Source: an uncultured Muribaculaceae bacterium (GTDB taxonomy: Bacteria > Bacteroidota > Bacteroidia > Bacteroidales > Muribaculaceae). From it: a DNA stretch of 64,000 nucleotides. Position numbers and translations under genes: made by a program. Location: the NCBI GenBank assembly GCA_910579845.1, contig CAJTWL010000009.1, positions 27,374-91,373 of the forward strand, written 5' to 3'. How positions within the stretch are numbered: position 1 is the stretch's first letter; every line of letters starts with the position of its first letter. A model generated the notes under the pieces. It was not told where the DNA came from and did no database searches. It saw nothing but the letters and a program-made list of their open reading frames with translations. Positions 33,785 through 42,902 of this stretch are shown here, in pieces.

Positions 33785-34348
33785 ATGAAACTGTCAAAGG
33801 GGGAATTGCAACGCTATAGAAACTCAAGAGGGTTTGGTGTGCATTCCCCCTTTGGATATGAATTTGTCCGTAATGTGGTCCGTATCGGGAGCAATTATTC
33901 CTATTACGCTGAAAAGGATATACGCAAGGCAGGCAGATCTTTTAAAGTTTCAGAAGAGGAGATCTCGCATGCAATACGGCTTCACAGGCTTGCGGTCGTG
34001 TTAAAAATAGAGAATGTGTTATACAGTAACGGAATGACTGATCTGAAACGAATTGCTCTAAGACATGCAGGAAGCACTCTTTACCCTTTCTCATCGCAGA
34101 CTCTTGGAAAGACATCCGGAACCCGAACGCTGTTCTTAGGAAACGACGGTGATTTATCAGAACAAAACATACCCGGTCTCTTAGGACACGAGAATAATAC
34201 TGTGCTTATATATTCTCAATTCCCCGAATCAACATCAAAGGAACTTATGTCTCATACCGAATCCGGTATTATCTTCGAAGGATTTAAGTGCGCTATATCC
34301 ATATGCAGGTCACAAACCCAACCCAACCTGTATAAAATAACATTCTAA
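33785..34348 (+). CDS. Unassigned protein, possibly a degenerate SAM-methyltransferase-like protein
   Basis: I do not recognise this 187-residue protein securely. The N-terminus RNSRGFGVHSPFGYEFV resembles the start of a group of Bacteroidales class I methyltransferase-like proteins, and the C-terminal strand pattern (GIIFEGFKCAISICRS) fits the end of such folds. There is no glycine-rich SAM motif, and the protein looks shortened in the middle. It starts 27 bp after the YfhO-like gene. Its TAA stop (34346-34348) is immediately at the left end of repeat element D, so the element may have defined the present C-terminus. Confidence 0.55.
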   Translation: MKLSKGELQRYRNSRGFGVHSPFGYEFVRNVVRIGSNYSYYAEKDIRKAGRSFKVSEEEISHAIRLHRLAVVLKIENVLYSNGMTDLKRIALRHAGSTLYPFSSQTLGKTSGTRTLFLGNDGDLSEQNIPGLLGHENNTVLIYSQFPESTSKELMSHTESGIIFEGFKCAISICRSQTQPNLYKITF

Positions 34349-34541
34349 GAGTGTGTCGGGATTTAACTTTCCTTTACATGAAGAGTTGTTTTCGAGGGAA
34401 TTTCACAAGCTGAAGAAGGAGCATAGCGGGCTATGCGACTGATGAAACTTTTGAAATTCACCGGAAAGAACTTTCAGGGGAAGGAAAAGAATATTCCAGA
34501 CATACTCAAAATATAATTCGTGTTAAATTCAAACACACTCT
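34348..34541 (+). repeat. TIR element copy D (type 2 ends)
   Basis: A 194-bp element filling the gap before xerD. The ends are AGAGTGTGTCGGGATTTAAC and, reversed, AGAGTGTGTTTGAATTTAAC. The core matches the type 1 copies: CGAGGGA, stem GAATTTCACAAG/CTTTTGAAATTC (one mismatch), GAAGAAGGAG, apical hairpin GCATAG-CGGG-CTATGC, then GACTGATGAAAC and CACCGGAAAGAAC. Confidence 0.85.
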
Positions 34542-34557
34542 AAATAAAGTTTGCTTT

Positions 34558-35466
34558 ATGCGGGCGATACAAAGCACAACATTAGTGATCAGGGATTTCT
34601 GCAATTATTTACAGCTTGAGCGGGGCTTATCACTCAATACGCTCGAAAGTTATGGCAGAGACGCCAGACTTCTTGTCGACTACCTGGACAACCGGCACCT
34701 GAAGCTTAATGACGCAGACACAGAAACACTGCATACTTTTCTTTGCACATTAAGGGATATGGGAATAGCACCCCGTTCACAAGCCCGGATTCTCTCCGGC
34801 ATAAGATCTCTTTTCAGATTCATCAGGATTGAAGGATACATAGATACCGATCCATGCGAATTGCTTGAAGCCCCGCAATTTGGGAAACATCTGCCCGAGG
34901 TGCTGTCACTCGAGGAAATAGACAGTATGATCAAGGCTCTTGATCCAGACAAAGCAGAAACGCCACGTAACCATGCTATTATAGAGACGCTGTACGGCAG
35001 CGGGGTCCGAGTTTCAGAACTCACTGATTTACGCATATCACAGACAGATCTTGAAGAAGGCTATATTCTTGTTACGGGGAAAGGCAATAAACAGCGACTC
35101 GTGCCATTATCTCCGGAATCTATTTATCTTATAAAAGATTACCTTGAGATACGAGCACAACAGAATATAAAACCGGGATGCGCCGATATTCTTTTTCTGA
35201 ACCGCAGGGGTGGAAAAATGACAAGAGTAATGGTTTTTTATGTAGTCAAGGATCTTGCCGACAAAGCAGGCATAACAAAAAAAGTGTCGCCACATACGTT
35301 GCGACACTCATTTGCCACTCATCTTCTTGAGGGTGGAGCAAATCTACGTGCCATACAGGAGATGCTTGGACATGAATCCATCTCTACCACAGAGATATAT
35401 CTTCACCTCGACAAAACAAGGCTACGTCAGGAATTGCTTGAACATCACCCGCTCTATAAAAGATGA
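34558..35466 (+). CDS. xerD: Tyrosine recombinase XerD
   Basis: Site-specific recombinase that resolves chromosome dimers at dif during division, 302 residues. The N-terminal SAM-like core-binding domain (FCNYLQLERGLSLNTLESYGRD) is followed by the catalytic domain: Arg in GSGVRVSEL near residue 150, Lys in GKGNKQRLVPL, HxxR in HTLRHS near 245, and the nucleophile Tyr in TTEIYLH near 280. All are present, so it should be active. Size and motifs fit the housekeeping XerC/D rather than integrases; XerD over XerC is a judgement from overall resemblance. No attachment site was seen beside it. Confidence 0.9.
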   Translation: MRAIQSTTLVIRDFCNYLQLERGLSLNTLESYGRDARLLVDYLDNRHLKLNDADTETLHTFLCTLRDMGIAPRSQARILSGIRSLFRFIRIEGYIDTDPCELLEAPQFGKHLPEVLSLEEIDSMIKALDPDKAETPRNHAIIETLYGSGVRVSELTDLRISQTDLEEGYILVTGKGNKQRLVPLSPESIYLIKDYLEIRAQQNIKPGCADILFLNRRGGKMTRVMVFYVVKDLADKAGITKKVSPHTLRHSFATHLLEGGANLRAIQEMLGHESISTTEIYLHLDKTRLRQELLEHHPLYKR

Positions 35467-35512
35467 CACTCTTATATTTCTCCTCTATCGGTCAAAATTA
35501 CCGGACTCTACT

Positions 35513-36550
35513 CTATCTGAATGTGAAGCGTATAGTACGCTTATAAGTATCTCCGGCTTTCAGCAACTGAGTAGGAAATTGCGGTTTATTGGGGGCATCG
35601 GGAAATCCCTGCATCTCTATAGCCACACCTTCATAATCATTATATGAGCGCCCGCTTCGGTTCAAAGGAGATCCTGAAAGCCAATTGCCGGTATAGATCT
35701 GTACACCAGGCTGATCACTCGACACGAGCAGTTCTCTGCCGGACTCCTCATCTTTCAGCGTTACAACATCACGTATTACACCAGGTTCCCAGCCGGACAC
35801 AGCCCAACAATGATCATATCCCTTGCCAATTCCAAGTGCCTCAAAATCCGCATTTATATCTTTCCCTATTTTCTTGAACTCTCTGAAATCCATCGGAGTC
35901 CCGGCTACCGGATCAATCTCGCCGGTAGGGATCTGTGTACTATCGGTAGGAAGCCATCCTTCCGCATCTATGCGCATCTCATGATCCAGTACAGAACCGG
36001 AATCGGCTCCTTGCAGATTCCAATATGCATGATTTGTAAGATTCACAACTGTATCGGAATCTGATTTAGCACGGAATTTTAATGAAAGTTCATTCTCGTC
36101 ATTCCAGCTATATTCAACCTCCACATCAAGATTGCCGGGATACTGTTCCTCTCCGTTTTTTGAATGATAATGAAAAAGCACTCCGTCATCTTTCACTTCA
36201 GCTTCCCAATTCTGATTCTGGAATCCTTCCGGTCCTCCGTGCAAAGCATTCGGTCCGTTATTAATTGTAAGAGCATATTCTCTGCCATCCACTACAAGAT
36301 GACCTTTTGCTATTCGGTTGGCATATCTTCCGGGACATTTGCCAAGACATGGTCCATCTGCAATATAGTCTGCACCATCAGCATATCCCAAACATATATT
36401 TTCTATTTTACCATTCTTATCAGGCACTTTCACAGCCACAATACCTGCTCCAAGGGTAGAAAGCGTCACAGAAGCACCTTTGGAATTAGTAAGAGTGTAC
36501 CAAATGATCGTTCCTTTTGAAGAAGGGATCTCAACTTTGGTTATATCCAT
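35513..36550 (-). CDS. galM: Aldose 1-epimerase (galactose mutarotase)
   Basis: Interconverts alpha and beta anomers of galactose/glucose, feeding galactokinase with the alpha form; 346 residues. Segments typical of the family are NGPNALHGGPEGFQNQNW (first catalytic His), VNLTNHAYWNL (second His region), KGYDHCW and the Glu-containing VAIEMQGFPDAPN. I start at the ATG at 36550, immediately after the galK stop (36552-36554), rather than at 36577 within galK. No signal peptide, so cytoplasmic. It is the third gene of the beta-galactosidase-galK-galM operon. Confidence 0.95.
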   Translation of the reverse strand: MDITKVEIPSSKGTIIWYTLTNSKGASVTLSTLGAGIVAVKVPDKNGKIENICLGYADGADYIADGPCLGKCPGRYANRIAKGHLVVDGREYALTINNGPNALHGGPEGFQNQNWEAEVKDDGVLFHYHSKNGEEQYPGNLDVEVEYSWNDENELSLKFRAKSDSDTVVNLTNHAYWNLQGADSGSVLDHEMRIDAEGWLPTDSTQIPTGEIDPVAGTPMDFREFKKIGKDINADFEALGIGKGYDHCWAVSGWEPGVIRDVVTLKDEESGRELLVSSDQPGVQIYTGNWLSGSPLNRSGRSYNDYEGVAIEMQGFPDAPNKPQFPTQLLKAGDTYKRTIRFTFR

Positions 36551-36551
36551 A

Positions 36552-37697
36552 TCAATCCTCCACTTTACGTGCGCCATCGGAGATCACCACATCATAAATG
36601 GCAGGTTCATGACCATATTTATCTTTGAAGCGCACTTTCACATCTTCAATAAACTTATCATGAAGTTTATCCGCCACGAGATTGATTGTACAGCCGCCGA
36701 AACCGCCACCCATAATACGGGAACCGGTCACGCCAAGTTCTTTAGCCACATCATTCAGATAATCAAGCTCCTCACAGCTTACTTCATAATCCCTGGAAAG
36801 ACCTTCGTGTGTTGCATACATACATTTGCCGACAGTCTCATAATCTCCCTTGTTCAAGGCATCGCATACGTCAAGCACACGCTGTTTCTCCTCAATAACA
36901 AACTTAGCGCGAAAATAATCTTCAGCTGTAATATCCGTCTTTATCGCATTCAGCTGCTCCATTGTTGCGTCACGAAGAGTATCCATGCCGAGACGTTTTG
37001 CAACACGTTCGCATGATTCACGACGCTTGTTATATGGAGAATCCTTAAGCTCATGTTTCACCTTTGAATCAACAAGCACAAGCTGATATCCCTTGGGATT
37101 GAAAGGGAAATACTCATACTCCATCGAACGGCAGTCAAGACGCATCAGATTACCCTTGCGACCGAATACGGAAGCGAACTGATCCATGATACCGCAGTTC
37201 ACTCCACAATAGTTGTGTTCTGTGCTCTGACCGATACGTGCAAGTTCAAATTTGTCAATCTTATTATCATTGTACATATCATTGAGCGCAAATGCGAAAC
37301 ATGATTCCAATGCTGCGGAAGAAGAGAGACCGGCACCAAGAGGCACATTACCGGCAAAGACGGCATCAAAGCCCTTTACAATCCCTCCGCGTTTCTGGAT
37401 CTCGCGGCACACACCAAAAATATAACGAGCCCATCCCTGGCTTGGAGCATCCTCCTCCGTAAGCCCGAATTCAACGTATTCATTAATATCTATTGATAAA
37501 ACGCGTACCTTATCTGTACCATTAGGCTTTATTTCAGACATTATTACCTTGTCAATAGCTCCCGGGAAAACAAATCCCCCATTATAGTCGGTATGCTCCC
37601 CGATAAGGTTTATACGTCCGGCCGATGCATAAAAAGTTCCGGCTTCTCCAAATCTTTCTTTGAAGGTCTCCTGTATTTTTTTCTTCATTGACTCCAT
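36552..37697 (-). CDS. galK: Galactokinase
   Basis: GHMP kinase phosphorylating galactose at C1 with ATP, first step of the Leloir pathway; 381 residues. The galactokinase signature GRINLIGEHTDYNGG is near residue 27, the GHMP ATP-binding motif PLGAGLSSSAALE near 120, CGIMDQF near 170 and GSRIMGGGFGGCTI near 340, where the C-terminal GHMP motif is expected. A second ATG three codons later is possible. It lies 71 bp downstream of the beta-galactosidase stop. No galT is present in the window. Confidence 0.97.
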   Translation of the reverse strand: MESMKKKIQETFKERFGEAGTFYASAGRINLIGEHTDYNGGFVFPGAIDKVIMSEIKPNGTDKVRVLSIDINEYVEFGLTEEDAPSQGWARYIFGVCREIQKRGGIVKGFDAVFAGNVPLGAGLSSSAALESCFAFALNDMYNDNKIDKFELARIGQSTEHNYCGVNCGIMDQFASVFGRKGNLMRLDCRSMEYEYFPFNPKGYQLVLVDSKVKHELKDSPYNKRRESCERVAKRLGMDTLRDATMEQLNAIKTDITAEDYFRAKFVIEEKQRVLDVCDALNKGDYETVGKCMYATHEGLSRDYEVSCEELDYLNDVAKELGVTGSRIMGGGFGGCTINLVADKLHDKFIEDVKVRFKDKYGHEPAIYDVVISDGARKVED

Positions 37698-37768
37698 GTA
37701 AATATAGTTTTTTTGTTAATTATAAAATATTATATCTTTCTGTTCTATTGATTCCGGATATCATGGTT

Positions 37769-40267
37769 CTATCGCTCCCCTTTGACAGGGATTGCGAGTC
37801 TGGCACCCTTCACACCCTTGGCCTTGGCCTCGAATGTGATTTCTCCCGACTGGTCGCCGGCCTGCAGGATAGCAGTAGCCGCTCCGCTAAAAAGATCCAT
37901 CTCCGGGAGATGAAACAGACGGAGACTTGTCGGGTCACCGTTGGCTGTGGCGCGAAACTTGCCTGCTCCCTTCGTGATGAACTTCACGGCACGACTGTCA
38001 TCAGGCACAATATTGCCATCGCGGTCAGCAACCTGCACTGTCACATAAACCAAATCTTCTCCGTCGGCTTTAAGTTCACGGCGGCTGGGCGTCAGCACCA
38101 GATGATCCGGCTTCCCGGCTGTCTTCACAATCTCTTCACCGACAACATTGCCGTTTGAGTCATAGGCCAGCACCTTCACCTCTCCGGGTTCATAAACCAC
38201 ATCTTTCCAGATCAAACGGTAGCGATCCATAGCTTTCCCATCCTCCACACGATCCGCATCCCAGGCACTGAAGCGCTCGTCGAACGGCAGATTCTGACGC
38301 TTGCTATAATCCAGAGGTCGGGCATCGGTCTTGGTGCGTTTGCCCTGACTCTTGCCATTGATGAAAAGCTCAGCCGTCGACCAGGAGGTATAAACCATCA
38401 CCGGAGTCACCTCTCCTTCGCGTCCTTTCCAATTCCAGTGCGGAAGAATATGAAGCGTCGGTGATTTCTCATTCCATTGCGAACGATAGAGATAGTAGCG
38501 ATCTTTCGGCAACGACGCAAGATCGATGATTCCGAACATACTCGAGTGATTAGGCCATGCGTCCGTGTCGTAGGGTGAAGGTTCACCGAGATAGTCGAAA
38601 CCAGTCCATACAAACTGACCGATCATCCAGGGATAATCATCATCCATAGTGAAATCCACATCGGGGATATTCGACCATGAGCAGAACTCCGTGTCATAGC
38701 TCGACGAGTGGTTCCCCTTATGCTTGGCGTCGGCCTTAAGTTTCATAGGGAACTGATAGACACCGCGCGACGACACAGTCGATGCAGTCTCCGTACCGAG
38801 AATCAAGCGCTGCGGAAGGATCTTGTAGGCCTGTGTATAGTATTGAGGTTTGTAATTGAAACCAGGAATATCAAGGGTTGCGGCAAAGCCGTTCTCTACC
38901 ACAGCGCCATACTGGTCCATACCGCATGTCACCGGGCGTGTCGGATCAAGCCTGTGACAGATATCCTGAAGCATCGTGAGCTCGCTCACGCCGTCTGGTC
39001 CCCACTGGCTCGGGACCTCGTTACCGACAGACCACATCACTACAGACGCGTTGTTGCGGAAATGGCGAAGCATATTCTCCATATCCCTCGCAGCCCACTG
39101 ACCGAAAATCGAACCATAGCCGTTCTCGCTTTTCGGACGAAAGCCCCAGTCATCGAACGGCTCCACCATCATCATCATGCCCATCTCATCGCAGAGTTCA
39201 ACGAGTTCGGGAGCAGGCATGTTGTGCGATGTGCGGATGGCATTGGCGCCCATCTCCTTCAGCATCTCAATCTGATGCGCAAGGGCGGCGCGATTCACGG
39301 CAGCACCAAGCGGACCAAGGTCATGGTGCTGGCATACACCTTTGAATTTAACCGGTTTGCCATTAAGGAAGAAGCCCTTTTCGGGAATATATTCGAGCGA
39401 ACGGATACCGAAACGTGTTGTGTAGGCGTCCACATCTTTCCCGTTGACACTAAGAGTAGTGCGGGCTTCATAGAGATTAGGCGTCTCTACCGACCAGAGC
39501 TGCGGATTCTCCACCAAAAAATCCTGAACGAAAGGCTGACCCTGGGCACAATACATCGAGTTGTTCGTTGCCGCAACCTTCCCGTCGGGACCGACGATAT
39601 CAGTCTTTACCATTATCTTGACTCCCTTATCTACGCCGGCGATCTCCGTGCTGAGTCTTACCGACGCATCTTTTGCGGATACATAGGGCGTGGTCACATA
39701 CGTGCCCCACGTCGGAACATGTACCGAAGAAGTACTCACAAGCCTTACATTACGATAAAGACCGGCGCCTGGATACCATCGGCTCGATTTCTCTTTATTC
39801 TCAAGCGAAACTTCCACAGTATTCTCGCCGGGTTTCATAACACCGGACGGAACATTAATATAGAAGGAGTTGTAGCCATAAGCCCAATTGCCGATCTCTT
39901 TGCCGTTGACTATCACCTTCGGATTCGACATCGCACCGTCGAATTCAAAGGTGAATACGCGCCCTATTGTATCCGGCACATCCACCGTCGTGCGGTAATA
40001 GCCCTTTCCAATATAGGGAAGACCTCCCGTCCGCCCTGTTTTCCATGTTGCCTCAGTCTCGCCATTCTGCTCCACTGTCACCTTCTGGAGATCGTTTGAC
40101 CTGTCAAATGGCCCATAAATAGCCCAATCATGCGGCACACTGACATTATCCCATTTAAGAGAGTCTTTAGAGAATTTCCAACTTTTAAGGTCTGTTGTGC
40201 TGCGGCTTGCCGCCAATGCAGGTATACATGCGGCAGAAATTGCCACACATATCAGTAATTTATTCAT
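37769..40267 (-). CDS. Exported GH2 beta-galactosidase
   Basis: Glycoside hydrolase family 2, 832 residues, with a signal peptide ending at ALA near residue 19, so periplasmic or surface exposed. Domain order is sugar-binding jelly roll, Ig-like domain, TIM barrel, then extra Ig-like C-terminal domains. The barrel shows AIRTSHNMPAPE, the acid/base Glu in WSVGNEVPSQ near residue 417 and the nucleophile Glu in LGTETAS near 491. GH2 also contains glucuronidases and mannosidases; the downstream galK and galM make beta-galactosidase by far the best call. A consensus promoter lies 58 bp upstream. Confidence 0.92.
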   Translation of the reverse strand: MNKLLICVAISAACIPALAASRSTTDLKSWKFSKDSLKWDNVSVPHDWAIYGPFDRSNDLQKVTVEQNGETEATWKTGRTGGLPYIGKGYYRTTVDVPDTIGRVFTFEFDGAMSNPKVIVNGKEIGNWAYGYNSFYINVPSGVMKPGENTVEVSLENKEKSSRWYPGAGLYRNVRLVSTSSVHVPTWGTYVTTPYVSAKDASVRLSTEIAGVDKGVKIMVKTDIVGPDGKVAATNNSMYCAQGQPFVQDFLVENPQLWSVETPNLYEARTTLSVNGKDVDAYTTRFGIRSLEYIPEKGFFLNGKPVKFKGVCQHHDLGPLGAAVNRAALAHQIEMLKEMGANAIRTSHNMPAPELVELCDEMGMMMMVEPFDDWGFRPKSENGYGSIFGQWAARDMENMLRHFRNNASVVMWSVGNEVPSQWGPDGVSELTMLQDICHRLDPTRPVTCGMDQYGAVVENGFAATLDIPGFNYKPQYYTQAYKILPQRLILGTETASTVSSRGVYQFPMKLKADAKHKGNHSSSYDTEFCSWSNIPDVDFTMDDDYPWMIGQFVWTGFDYLGEPSPYDTDAWPNHSSMFGIIDLASLPKDRYYLYRSQWNEKSPTLHILPHWNWKGREGEVTPVMVYTSWSTAELFINGKSQGKRTKTDARPLDYSKRQNLPFDERFSAWDADRVEDGKAMDRYRLIWKDVVYEPGEVKVLAYDSNGNVVGEEIVKTAGKPDHLVLTPSRRELKADGEDLVYVTVQVADRDGNIVPDDSRAVKFITKGAGKFRATANGDPTSLRLFHLPEMDLFSGAATAILQAGDQSGEITFEAKAKGVKGARLAIPVKGER

Positions 40268-40324
40268 TTATATTATAATAGTATTGAGTTTCTTGGTATT
40301 GACACCTAATTTCTATCTACTTCA

Positions 40325-40356
40325 CAAATATAACGTATAGGAAATAAAAAAGCAAA
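40325..40356 (-). promoter_or_regulatory. Promoter of the beta-galactosidase-galK-galM operon
   Basis: Minus-strand TATATTTG is complementary to 40325-40332 and TTTG to 40353-40356, with a 20-bp spacer. The -33 element falls inside one arm of the terminator hairpin at 40346-40386. Confidence 0.75.
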
Positions 40357-40386
40357 TCGAATTATTTACGATTTGCTTTTTTTAAC
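40346..40386 (-). terminator. Terminator of the portal-like gene
   Basis: AAAAGCAAATCG pairs with CGATTTGCTTTT around AATTATTTA, flanked by A-run and T-run so it can work on both strands. On the minus strand it lies 25 bp after the stop of the gene at 40411. Confidence 0.8.
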
Positions 40387-40410
40387 CTCCGGACATCACC
40401 GATTAACATC

Positions 40411-41871
40411 TTATCTCAAATTAACATCTATCTCAAAATCCGTGATATCTCCTCTGAAGTTACGACGTGGTCTAAAACTGCTTACAAACTCCATATCTCC
40501 ACCTGTTATCCGTCGTATGCGCTCCGCATCATAATATTGACGCATGTTGGATATATCCATTCTGGTCGCATCCGCGACAAAACTGTCAAATGTCTTCAAC
40601 AAATCAGTCAACGCAATCAAAGAGTTCTGAGTCTGCTGATTATAAAGTGTCCCACTGACAGATCCATTTTCCAGCCTTCCCTGAAGCGCTCCGTTAACAC
40701 CGGAGATATCCTCCATCAGTTTCATCTGGATATTGAGCAGGTCTGTTATACCGTTGTTTGCCAATGTAGAACTCACCTGTTGCGGCAATGGCATTCCTGA
40801 TCGTGGCCGATATACAATGACTCCGTTAAACCGACTCCACTCGGATGCTATATCATTAATATCAACCCCCTCCGGAAACGCGCCCTCCGGGAAAAGCAGC
40901 ACACCCTTTGCAGAAGCACGCAATATCCAGTCATACATGGATATGAGACGGTTTGTGAATTTCTGTTGGTCAATCACATCACTCACAAAGGAATGTATCT
41001 CACCATCAACAAAAGGATACGCCTTGAATACATATGGATGCCCGCCATGCATATATGGGCTTGCGCCACATCTCAACACTTCTCCTCCCGGAGCGAGATA
41101 GTATCCGTACCATCCCTCTTCATTCACCCATTCCGATTTTATGCCGGGCTGTCTGTCGGGAGCGGCTGATAGGTAATAATGACCTCTCAGCACATCATGA
41201 CAACGATATCGTTCTCTAAATTCCCTGCGCCACACCTCAACTACCCTGCAATTCCTTTCTCCGGCATTATTATCCCGCATGCCGTATATACTTCTCAACA
41301 AATCAATATCCTCACTGCCCCTTGCAAACTGAGAACACAAAGTGGGAAAATCCATATCATGGATCTCTCCGATCAGAGACACATCCCATCCCCGGAAATC
41401 CCTGGAACCTGAATCACAAAAGAAATTTTCAGGCTGCACCATATCTGTCCAGCAATCGCTGTGACCCGAACGCAATCCAAACCATTTTCTGTGTACGGCA
41501 AGACCACTTATAAGGAATTCCTCCATCGTGCGGCTATAGACCTCTTCCATTCGATTTAACTCAATATTATACTCCAGCAGCTTCTGCATCGTCCTTCCTT
41601 CTGCAATCTCTGCCAAGTCTCGAGCCACACATCGAGGCAAACTCCAATTGCTTCTATACACCCCAAGTACATTTCGTACAAGCCTGCGTATCAAATTATT
41701 TTTTAAGGACACATTCCCCTGATTGCGGATATATTCCCCCTCGCTAACCTTTTCACCGTCTACCTCTACGCGATCTCCCCACTGATCACCATACGTAAAC
41801 CTCTTGCATCTTTCCCGATCCCGCCTGAACGATGACATTTCATTCCAGCAATTCTGCGCCACTCCAAGCAA
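40411..41871 (-). CDS. Orphan phage portal-like protein
   Basis: A 486-residue protein resembling P22-type portal proteins of tailed phages. Portal-like features are an early KNNLIRRLVRNVLG segment, an acidic/aromatic body, and a C-terminal third with MEDISGVNGALQGR and SGTLYNQQTQNS, as found in portals from Bacteroidetes phages; this is recalled resemblance, not a search. There is no signal peptide or membrane helix. The start at 41871 is TTG with AGGGAGA about 9 bp upstream; an ATG at 41838 is the alternative. No terminase, capsid, integrase or lysis gene is nearby: the neighbours are a sugar operon and an acyltransferase. It could be a prophage relic or a domesticated gene. Confidence 0.6.
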   Translation of the reverse strand: MLGVAQNCWNEMSSFRRDRERCKRFTYGDQWGDRVEVDGEKVSEGEYIRNQGNVSLKNNLIRRLVRNVLGVYRSNWSLPRCVARDLAEIAEGRTMQKLLEYNIELNRMEEVYSRTMEEFLISGLAVHRKWFGLRSGHSDCWTDMVQPENFFCDSGSRDFRGWDVSLIGEIHDMDFPTLCSQFARGSEDIDLLRSIYGMRDNNAGERNCRVVEVWRREFRERYRCHDVLRGHYYLSAAPDRQPGIKSEWVNEEGWYGYYLAPGGEVLRCGASPYMHGGHPYVFKAYPFVDGEIHSFVSDVIDQQKFTNRLISMYDWILRASAKGVLLFPEGAFPEGVDINDIASEWSRFNGVIVYRPRSGMPLPQQVSSTLANNGITDLLNIQMKLMEDISGVNGALQGRLENGSVSGTLYNQQTQNSLIALTDLLKTFDSFVADATRMDISNMRQYYDAERIRRITGGDMEFVSSFRPRRNFRGDITDFEIDVNLR

Positions 41872-41947
41872 TTCCAGATTTCTCCCTATAATATAATTTT
41901 TATTAACAATATTTTATTCTCAAAATTATCGTCTGTGCCTGCAAGGA

Positions 41948-41978
41948 TTGTTATATTTATTGAAATTTAGTATTTTTG
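41948..41978 (+). promoter_or_regulatory. Promoter of the acyltransferase-sigma-54 activator-lptE operon
   Basis: TTG at 41948-41950 and TATTTTTG at 41971-41978 with a 20-bp spacer, 40 bp before the ATG at 42018. Confidence 0.7.
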
Positions 41979-42017
41979 CAAATTAGCAAATCCTGAATCA
42001 GAACACAAAATATAGAA

Positions 42018-42899
42018 ATGAGCGGGACAGACAACATAAAGAATGAAAACATAAGCAAGGAGTGTGCTCCGGGTGTACGTCCGGAAGTTCTCACAGCTGA
42101 AGATATAATCCGGATGGTGCCAAAACTCGCCAGCCACCGCAGACTTGTGGACTGGGCGATACACGCTGTCGGTCTTGATGAAGTGAATGATATACATTCA
42201 AGATACTGCTATTCTACAGGAGCTGAATTCTCCACCCACCTTGTAAACGATGAATTCAAATATCGTCTCCGTGTCGACAACGAAGCGGTGCTCAGACGTT
42301 TCCCGGATGGAGCTTTTATCACTGTTTCCAATCACCCTTACGGAGGTATGGATGGAATAATCCTGCTTCATCTCGTAGGACAATACCGCCCGGACTATAA
42401 GGTTATGGTCAATATGATACTATACAATATAACAGCCATGCGACCGTCATTCATACCGGTGGACGCCATAAAAACAGATGATCCGGCAAAGAAGGCTGTT
42501 ACCATGCATAGCATCAGGGAGGCAATGGCACATGTAAAATCCGGTCATCCATTGGGCTTCTTCCCGGCCGGAGCGGTTTCCAAAATAGACAAGTCGCTCC
42601 ATATCCGCGACCGGGAATGGCAACCTACTGTCACCCGTTTGATAAAACAATTGAAAGTGCCGGTAATCCCTATATATTTTCATGGACACAACTCGACATT
42701 CTTTAATATTTTAGGACTTATTGACTGGAGATTACGCAGTGCCAGACTTCCAAAAGAGATTTTTAACAAACGTGGCAAGGAGGTTCATATCTCTGTCGGA
42801 GAACCGATATCTGTGGAGAAACAGAACGAATTCAAGGATTATGACTCACTTGGGAAATATTTGCGCGACCAGACTTATGCTCTTGCGAAATTGAAATAA
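42018..42899 (+). CDS. PlsC-like lysophospholipid/lipid acyltransferase
   Basis: Membrane-associated acyltransferase of 293 residues. The HX4D catalytic motif is present as NHPYGGMDG near residue 110, with a later FFPAGAVS segment corresponding to the glycerol-phosphate-binding FPEG-like motif. A putative hydrophobic segment is short, so it may be peripheral. Bacteroidetes relatives are annotated as 1-acylglycerol-3-phosphate acyltransferase or hemolysin/ornithine-lipid acyltransferase; the acceptor is undetermined. It is followed after 3 bp by a sigma-54 activator gene and then lptE, so it belongs to an envelope operon. Confidence 0.8.
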   Translation: MSGTDNIKNENISKECAPGVRPEVLTAEDIIRMVPKLASHRRLVDWAIHAVGLDEVNDIHSRYCYSTGAEFSTHLVNDEFKYRLRVDNEAVLRRFPDGAFITVSNHPYGGMDGIILLHLVGQYRPDYKVMVNMILYNITAMRPSFIPVDAIKTDDPAKKAVTMHSIREAMAHVKSGHPLGFFPAGAVSKIDKSLHIRDREWQPTVTRLIKQLKVPVIPIYFHGHNSTFFNILGLIDWRLRSARLPKEIFNKRGKEVHISVGEPISVEKQNEFKDYDSLGKYLRDQTYALAKLK

Positions 42900-42902
42900 C
42901 AG

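Noticed and set aside
34558..35466. xerD as an invertase for phase-variable capsule promoters or as a phage integrase
   Set aside because: Its size and motifs fit housekeeping XerD. I saw no promoter flanked by inverted repeats in the polysaccharide region and no attachment-site duplication.
36480..37016. A 178-codon plus-strand frame opposite galK and galM
   Set aside because: It is antisense to two well-supported genes and lacks any recognisable motif.
38708..40099. A 463-codon plus-strand open frame opposite the beta-galactosidase gene
   Set aside because: The minus-strand frame has complete GH2 motifs; the antisense frame has no recognisable domain and is His/Arg-rich as expected of a shadow in a GC-biased gene.
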